This document shows positions 59,531-64,000 of a stretch of DNA of 64,000 bases, one piece after another. The stretch comes from Rhodococcus sovatensis (GTDB lineage: Bacteria > Actinomycetota > Actinomycetes > Mycobacteriales > Mycobacteriaceae). Position 1 is the first letter of the stretch. Each line of letters opens with the position of its first letter. The notes beneath the pieces are model-generated. The model did not search any database, was not told the origin of the DNA, and saw nothing but the letters and a program-made list of their open reading frames with translations. The stretch spans positions 3,410,001 to 3,474,000 of the forward strand of contig NZ_CP147846.1 in NCBI RefSeq assembly GCF_037327425.1, given 5' to 3'. The translations under genes and the position numbers were made by a program.

Positions 59531-60634
59531 CTAGCTGCTCAATCGCTGTGCCGCGGCGTGAATACGCTCGTCCGTCGCGGTCAAGGCGATCCGTACGTGC
59601 TGGGATCCACCCGGGCCGTAGAACTCTCCTGGCGCCGCCAGGATGCCGCGCTCGGCGAGCCAGTCGACGGTGTCGCGGCACGGCTCGCCTCGGGTGGCCC
59701 ACAGGTACAGACCGGCCTCGGAGTGGTCGACGGTGAAACCGGCCTTCTCGATCGCGCTCTTCAGTTCCGTGCGGCGAGCACGGTAGCGCTCGCGCTGCAC
59801 ATTCTCGTGCTCGTCGTCGCCCAGCGCCACAGTCATGGCAGCCTGGATCGGAAGCGGCACCATCATCCCCGCATGCTTGCGCACCTCGAGGAGGTCGTTC
59901 ACCAGGACAGGATCTCCGGTGACGAACCCGGCGCGATAGCTTGCCAGGTTCGAAGTCTTGGAAAGCGAGTGCACGGCAAGAAGATCAGTGTGGTCGCCGT
60001 CGGAGACTCGCGGGTCGAGGATCGAGACGGCTTCGGCCTCCCAGGTCAACCCCAGATAGCACTCGTCGGAGACCACCACTGCGCCGCGCTCTCGCGCCCA
60101 AGCGACGACCTTGCGCAGATGGTCGACCGGCAACACTTTGCCGGTCGGATTCGACGGCGAATTCACGAACACCAGAGATGCGTTCTCGGGGCCGAGCCGG
60201 TTGAGCCCATCGGCGCGGGTGATGCGTGCACCGGCCAACAGCGCGCCGACTTCGTACGTCGGGTACGCGAGCTCGGGGATGACGACGAGATCGTCTTTCC
60301 CGAGGCCGAGCAGCGTCGGCAGCCACGCAATCATCTCTTTGGTACCGATTGCGGGCAGCACTGCATCGACGTCGATCCCGGTCACACCGTATCTGCGAGC
60401 CAACGCATCGATGGCCGCCGTACGCAGGGCCGCCGTACCGATCGTCGTCGGGTACCCAGGTTGGTCCGACACCGATACCAGCGCATCCTGGATGATCTGT
60501 GCGACCGGGTCGACGGGGGTGCCGACCGACAGGTTCACGATCCCGTCAGGGTGCGATGCTGCCTTCTCCTTGGCTGCAGAGAGCGAGTCCCAGGGAAAGT
60601 CGGGCAGCCTGGCAGCAACTGATATGCGAGCCAA
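59531..60634 (-). CDS. dapC: Succinyldiaminopimelate aminotransferase
   Basis: A 367-residue fold-type I aminotransferase matching M. tuberculosis DapC (Rv1178): LSVGTPVDPVAQIIQDAL, GTKEMIAWLPTLLGLG, PSNPTGKVL, and the PLP-Lys in HSLSKTSNLASYRAGF. It starts at a TTG 4 nt after the fdxC stop, with ribosome-site-like GGGCGAG; the long upstream frame lies inside fdxC. It forms N-succinyl-diaminopimelate, upstream of DapE. Confidence 0.9.
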   Translation of the reverse strand: MARISVAARLPDFPWDSLSAAKEKAASHPDGIVNLSVGTPVDPVAQIIQDALVSVSDQPGYPTTIGTAALRTAAIDALARRYGVTGIDVDAVLPAIGTKEMIAWLPTLLGLGKDDLVVIPELAYPTYEVGALLAGARITRADGLNRLGPENASLVFVNSPSNPTGKVLPVDHLRKVVAWARERGAVVVSDECYLGLTWEAEAVSILDPRVSDGDHTDLLAVHSLSKTSNLASYRAGFVTGDPVLVNDLLEVRKHAGMMVPLPIQAAMTVALGDDEHENVQRERYRARRTELKSAIEKAGFTVDHSEAGLYLWATRGEPCRDTVDWLAERGILAAPGEFYGPGGSQHVRIALTATDERIHAAAQRLSS

Positions 60635-60636
60635 CG

Positions 60637-60960
60637 TCAGTGCTCGCCCATCGGTGGGAGTGCCTTGATGAACGGCGGATCGTAGTCCGTCTTTCCGAGC
60701 TTCGCTGCACCACCCGGAGATCCGAGGTTGTCGAAGAAATCGACGTTGGCGCTGACGTACCCGCTCCACTGATCCGGAACGTCGTCTTCGTAGAAGATGG
60801 CCTCCACGGGGCATACCGGCTCGCAGGCACCGCAGTCGACGCACTCGTCAGGGTGGATGTACAGCATTCGATTGCCCTCGTAGATGCAGTCCACCGGGCA
60901 TTCTTCGATGCACGCCTTGTCGAGCACATCGACGCACGGTTCCGCAATCGAGTAGGTCAC
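60637..60960 (-). CDS. fdxC: 7Fe ferredoxin (3Fe-4S/4Fe-4S)
   Basis: A 107-residue ferredoxin with CxxxxxxxCxxxCP (CVDVLDKACIEECP) and CVDCGACEPVCP, the pattern for one [3Fe-4S] and one [4Fe-4S] cluster. It starts at a GTG after GGAGGGAG. It is followed by dapC, as in mycobacteria (Rv1177). It is an electron carrier, for example for P450s or other oxidoreductases; partners are not shown. Confidence 0.92.
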   Translation of the reverse strand: MTYSIAEPCVDVLDKACIEECPVDCIYEGNRMLYIHPDECVDCGACEPVCPVEAIFYEDDVPDQWSGYVSANVDFFDNLGSPGGAAKLGKTDYDPPFIKALPPMGEH

Positions 60961-61077
60961 TGCTGCTCTCCCTCCCTTTCCGATAACTGGCGCGACGGCT
61001 TGTTCTCACAATTCCTGCAGCGCCCTGAGCATCCTAGTATCTCGTCGAAGATCGGCGACGATCCGCGCAGGGTGTCC

Positions 61078-61845
61078 TCACTTGCGAAGATTCGCCGACG
61101 TAGTCGACATGTCCGACCTTACGTCTCTTCGGTCCTCGGCGTGATCCGCTACCCAGCGGCGACCCTGCTTCGCTGCTCTGGACAGCGCGCCACGTTCGCC
61201 GAAGTAGCCGGCCACGCCGCCGACGAGCGGGATCATCGAGATGATCCGAAACACCTTACGGCTGTGTGGACGCTTGGCGAGCTCGCTCGATACGTCCCTG
61301 AGCACGGACGACACATCCCACATCGCGTGCAGCAACGCGAACGGACCGTTGTCACGACGAGGCGTCGGCTCGGTATTCTGTTCGGTCTCGGAGAGATCGA
61401 TCTCACGTTCGCACAGCACCTCGGCGAGGAGGCGGACATGGGCCGAACGCTCGGTGACTCCGCTCTCCCGCGCTACGGCGACCAGAACCATCGACTGATT
61501 CGCGAAGCCGAGTAGATCCTGCAGTGGCAGCCGGTTGACGAGCACACCGAACACCCCGGGGAACGCGACAGCGACGGTGTTCAATGCGCCGATCCGAGCA
61601 ACCCACCACTCGGATCGCTCATCGGCATCGAGCTTCTGCCATGCCTCGGTGCCGGGAAAGTCGGTGGCATTGAGCGCCGACGCGAGCGTGTCGAGGACGT
61701 TGTCCAACACGGTGTCGTTCTCGGTCGGACGCCGAAATGTTCTGGCTTTCAACCCGACCGGGTCGCGATTCGCCAGGAGGTCGAGAACAGGGTCGATGAT
61801 GGCGACGGCCCGATCCAGAGCGGTCGCGACGGTGCGATCGTCCAT
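61078..61845 (-). CDS. Conserved protein of unknown function downstream of fbiC
   Basis: A 255-residue, mostly helical protein. The centre is hydrophobic (GALNTVAVAFPGVFGVLVNR and QDLLGFANQSMVLVAVARES), and a second hydrophobic stretch (FRIISMIPLVGGVAGYF) is near 200-216. It starts 2 bp after the fbiC stop, so it is in the same operon. I do not recognise the family. Membrane association is possible. Confidence 0.6.
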   Translation of the reverse strand: MDDRTVATALDRAVAIIDPVLDLLANRDPVGLKARTFRRPTENDTVLDNVLDTLASALNATDFPGTEAWQKLDADERSEWWVARIGALNTVAVAFPGVFGVLVNRLPLQDLLGFANQSMVLVAVARESGVTERSAHVRLLAEVLCEREIDLSETEQNTEPTPRRDNGPFALLHAMWDVSSVLRDVSSELAKRPHSRKVFRIISMIPLVGGVAGYFGERGALSRAAKQGRRWVADHAEDRRDVRSDMSTTSANLRK

Positions 61846-61847
61846 AC

Positions 61848-64000
61848 TCAGACCAGCCCGACCACTGATGGAACCCGTTCGACCAGTTCGTAGGTCGTGG
61901 TGCGCTCGCGTGCTGGCCGGCCGATTCCCTCGGCGATGTCGTGAAGCTCGGCCACGGTCTTCTCCGAGCCGTTCTGACTACCTGCCATTCGGGAAATGGT
62001 TTCCTCCATCAAGGTTCCGCCGAGGTCGTTCGCCCCGCCGTTCAACATTGCCTGAGTCCCCGTTGTACCGAGCTTCACCCACGACGTCTGGATGCTGTCG
62101 ATCCGCCCGTGCAGCATGATGCGCGCCAACGCATGCACGGCACGGTTGTCCCGGTTGGTCGGTCCCGGTCGCGACGCTCCCGCCAGATAGAGCGGCGAAC
62201 TCTGATGCACGAACGGCAACGGCACGAACTCGGTGAACCCACCCGTCTTGTCCTGAATCTTCTTGAGTACGTTGAGGTGTCCTACCCAGTGCGACGGGTT
62301 GTCCACGTGGCCGTACATCATCGTCGACGACGACCTGAGCCCGACCTCGTGCGCTGTGGTCACCACCTCGATCCATTCGGCGGCCGGCAACTTGCCCTTC
62401 GTCAGCACCCAGCGGACTTCGTCGTCGAGGATCTCCGCCGCGGTGCCCGGAATGGTGTCGAGCCCGGCGGCACGCAACTCGGTCAGCCAATCCCGAATGG
62501 ATTGTCCGCCACGTGAGGCTCCGTTGACGATCTCCATCGGCGAGAACGCGTGCACGTGCATCGACGGCACTCTCTCCTTCACTGCGCGCACCAGATCCGC
62601 GTACCCAGTCACAGGCAATTCGGGGTCGATCCCGCCCTGCATGCAGACCTCGGTCGCGCCGACGACGTGCGCTTCCCACGCTCGATCGGCGACCTCGGAC
62701 GTCGACAGGGTGAACGCGTCGGCGTCACCCTTGCGCTGCGCGAACGCGCAGAAACGGCAGCCGGTGTAGCAAATGTTGGTGAAGTTGATGTTCCGGTTGA
62801 CCACGTAGGTGACGGTGTCGCCGTTGACCTGTTTGCGCAGCTCGTCGGCAAGCGCGGCCACGGCGTCCATCCCGGGACCCTCAGCGGTCGCCAGCGCAAG
62901 GTATTGCTCGTCGGACAAGCCTGCTGGATCTTTCTCCGCGGCATCGAGCGCGGACACGAGATCTCTGTCGACGCGCTCGAGACCCGCGAGGTCCCGGACC
63001 TGCTCTCGGATCGACTCCCAGTCCCCGAATGCGTTCGCGAGGTCCGAGCGCGTGTCGGTATTTCGTCCCTGACTGTCGATCTCGGTGTTCAGATTCACTC
63101 GCCCCGAGGACTCCCACTCCTCGTCGGGCTCCTGCCACGGCAAACCCGTCGGGATGACGCCGTCACGGGCCATCCCTGTGTCCGAATCGGCCAGTGCATG
63201 TACATGTGCCGAGATCCGCGGATCGATCCATGGCGCACCTGCGAGTACGTACTGAGGCTGGGCCGCAGTGCGTTCGACCAGCGTGTATCCCGCAGCCTGA
63301 CTGAGTTCGGCGAGAGTGTCGAGGTTGGGCCACGGCCGCTCGGGGTTGACGTGGTCGGGTGTCAGCGGCGACACGCCGCCCCAGTCGTCGACGCCCGCAC
63401 CCAGTAACGCAGCGGTCTCCTGCGTCTCGACGAGATTCGGGGGCGCCTGAATACGCATGGACGGGCCCATCAGAATGCGTGTCACGGCGATCGTCGCGAG
63501 GAACTCTTCCATTCCGGCGTTCGGCGCCGACCGCATCGCGGTGTCGCCCTTGGCAAGGAAATTCTGGACGATGACTTCCTGGACGTGGCCGAATGCTTTG
63601 TGCGCCTTGCGGATAGCCATGATGGACTCGGCACGGTCGCGAATCGTCTCCCCGATACCGACGAGAATTCCGGTGGTGAACGGGATGTTCAAGCGGCCGG
63701 CGTCGGTCAATGTGCGCAGGCGCACCTCGGGGTCCTTGTCGGGGCTGCCGTAGTGAGCCTGACCCTTCTCCTCGAACAACCGACGCGACGTCGTCTCGAG
63801 CATCATGCCCATCGACGGCGCGACCGGCTTGAGCCGCGAGAGCTCCTGCCAGCTCATGACGCCGGGATTCAGATGCGGCAGCAGACCGGTCTCCTCGAGG
63901 ACACGGATGGACATCGCCCGCACATAATCGAGCGTCGAATCGTAACCGCGGGAGTCGAGCCATTCCTTGGCCTCGGGCCACCGCTCCTCCGGCCGATCCC
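61848..64000 (-). CDS. fbiC: F0 (deazaflavin) synthase FbiC, C-terminal 717 residues
   Basis: The start lies beyond the right edge. The visible part holds the rest of the CofG-like radical-SAM half (GMMLETTSRRLFEEKGQAHY, GILVGIGETIRDRAESI). It also holds the whole CofH-like half with its own cluster motif CxxxCxxC in CYTGCRFCAFAQRKGD and MQGGIDPELPV. FbiC joins tyrosine with a pyrimidine precursor to make the F420 chromophore F0. The frame reads through to 64000 without a stop. Confidence 0.92.
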   Translation of the reverse strand, partial: DRPEERWPEAKEWLDSRGYDSTLDYVRAMSIRVLEETGLLPHLNPGVMSWQELSRLKPVAPSMGMMLETTSRRLFEEKGQAHYGSPDKDPEVRLRTLTDAGRLNIPFTTGILVGIGETIRDRAESIMAIRKAHKAFGHVQEVIVQNFLAKGDTAMRSAPNAGMEEFLATIAVTRILMGPSMRIQAPPNLVETQETAALLGAGVDDWGGVSPLTPDHVNPERPWPNLDTLAELSQAAGYTLVERTAAQPQYVLAGAPWIDPRISAHVHALADSDTGMARDGVIPTGLPWQEPDEEWESSGRVNLNTEIDSQGRNTDTRSDLANAFGDWESIREQVRDLAGLERVDRDLVSALDAAEKDPAGLSDEQYLALATAEGPGMDAVAALADELRKQVNGDTVTYVVNRNINFTNICYTGCRFCAFAQRKGDADAFTLSTSEVADRAWEAHVVGATEVCMQGGIDPELPVTGYADLVRAVKERVPSMHVHAFSPMEIVNGASRGGQSIRDWLTELRAAGLDTIPGTAAEILDDEVRWVLTKGKLPAAEWIEVVTTAHEVGLRSSSTMMYGHVDNPSHWVGHLNVLKKIQDKTGGFTEFVPLPFVHQSSPLYLAGASRPGPTNRDNRAVHALARIMLHGRIDSIQTSWVKLGTTGTQAMLNGGANDLGGTLMEETISRMAGSQNGSEKTVAELHDIAEGIGRPARERTTTYELVERVPSVVGLV

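Overview
The window is high-GC actinobacterial DNA, most like Rhodococcus/Rhodococcoides (order Mycobacteriales). The evidence is F420 biosynthesis (fbiC), a trehalose-recycling LpqY-SugABC importer, GlgC/GlgM, GpgS, FolP2, SigE-RseA-HtrA-TatB, DapC/D/E, FadD6 and FadD36 orthologs. Read from right to left, about 17.4-45.4 kb and 57.7-64 kb follow the gene order of the M. tuberculosis Rv1173-Rv1239c segment: fbiC, fdxC, dapC, fadD36, dapD, dapE, LOG, fadD6, folP2, gpgS, DivIVA-like, tag, DUF3117, glgA, glgC, methyltransferase, sigE, rseA, htrA, tatB, mrp, transglycosylase, DUF1003, MgtE-like, sugCBA-lpqY, corA. The species cannot be fixed from sequence reading alone.

Layout. 0-3.6 kb: a truncated TetR regulator faces a Baeyer-Villiger monooxygenase / SDR / esterase operon across a strong palindrome. 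3.5-8.0 kb: an osmoprotectant ABC importer with a second, divergent binding protein. 8.1-17.3 kb: malic enzyme, MarC, PHP phosphatase, CorA, a SUFU protein, a phosphoesterase/ParB-like pair, an AlkZ-like protein and an MFS exporter. 17.4-22.3 kb: trehalose importer. 22.4-29.7 kb: CitE-like lyase, MgtE-like/DUF1003 pair, peptidoglycan hydrolase, Mrp, amino-acid importer. 29.7-33.6 kb: envelope-stress cluster. 33.7-45.4 kb: glycogen/maltose-1-phosphate, glucosylglycerate and lysine/DAP genes.

The 45.5-57.7 kb block lies between dapD and fadD36 and is accessory. It holds a MinD-like ATPase / P450 / PAS-like operon, a sulfur operon (leader ORF, metY, CoA-binding gene, DUF1810, ribH2), a MerR-sliding-clamp fusion, an SOS-box-preceded DUF222/HNH gene and a CHAP hydrolase. 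An IS110-family element of about 1.5 kb has cut the CoA-binding gene in two. Deleting one copy of a 4-bp repeat plus the element restores a clean 162-codon reading frame. The 258-bp leader of the element folds like a bridge RNA. Its two internal loops carry guide-like segments that match, with G-U wobble, both the interrupted gene (target) and the element's own ends (donor). This is the most interesting signal in the window.

No tRNA, rRNA or CRISPR array was seen, and no stretch over about 300 bp lacks a gene or described element. Many genes overlap by 4 bp (ATGA/GTGA), which was used to choose starts.
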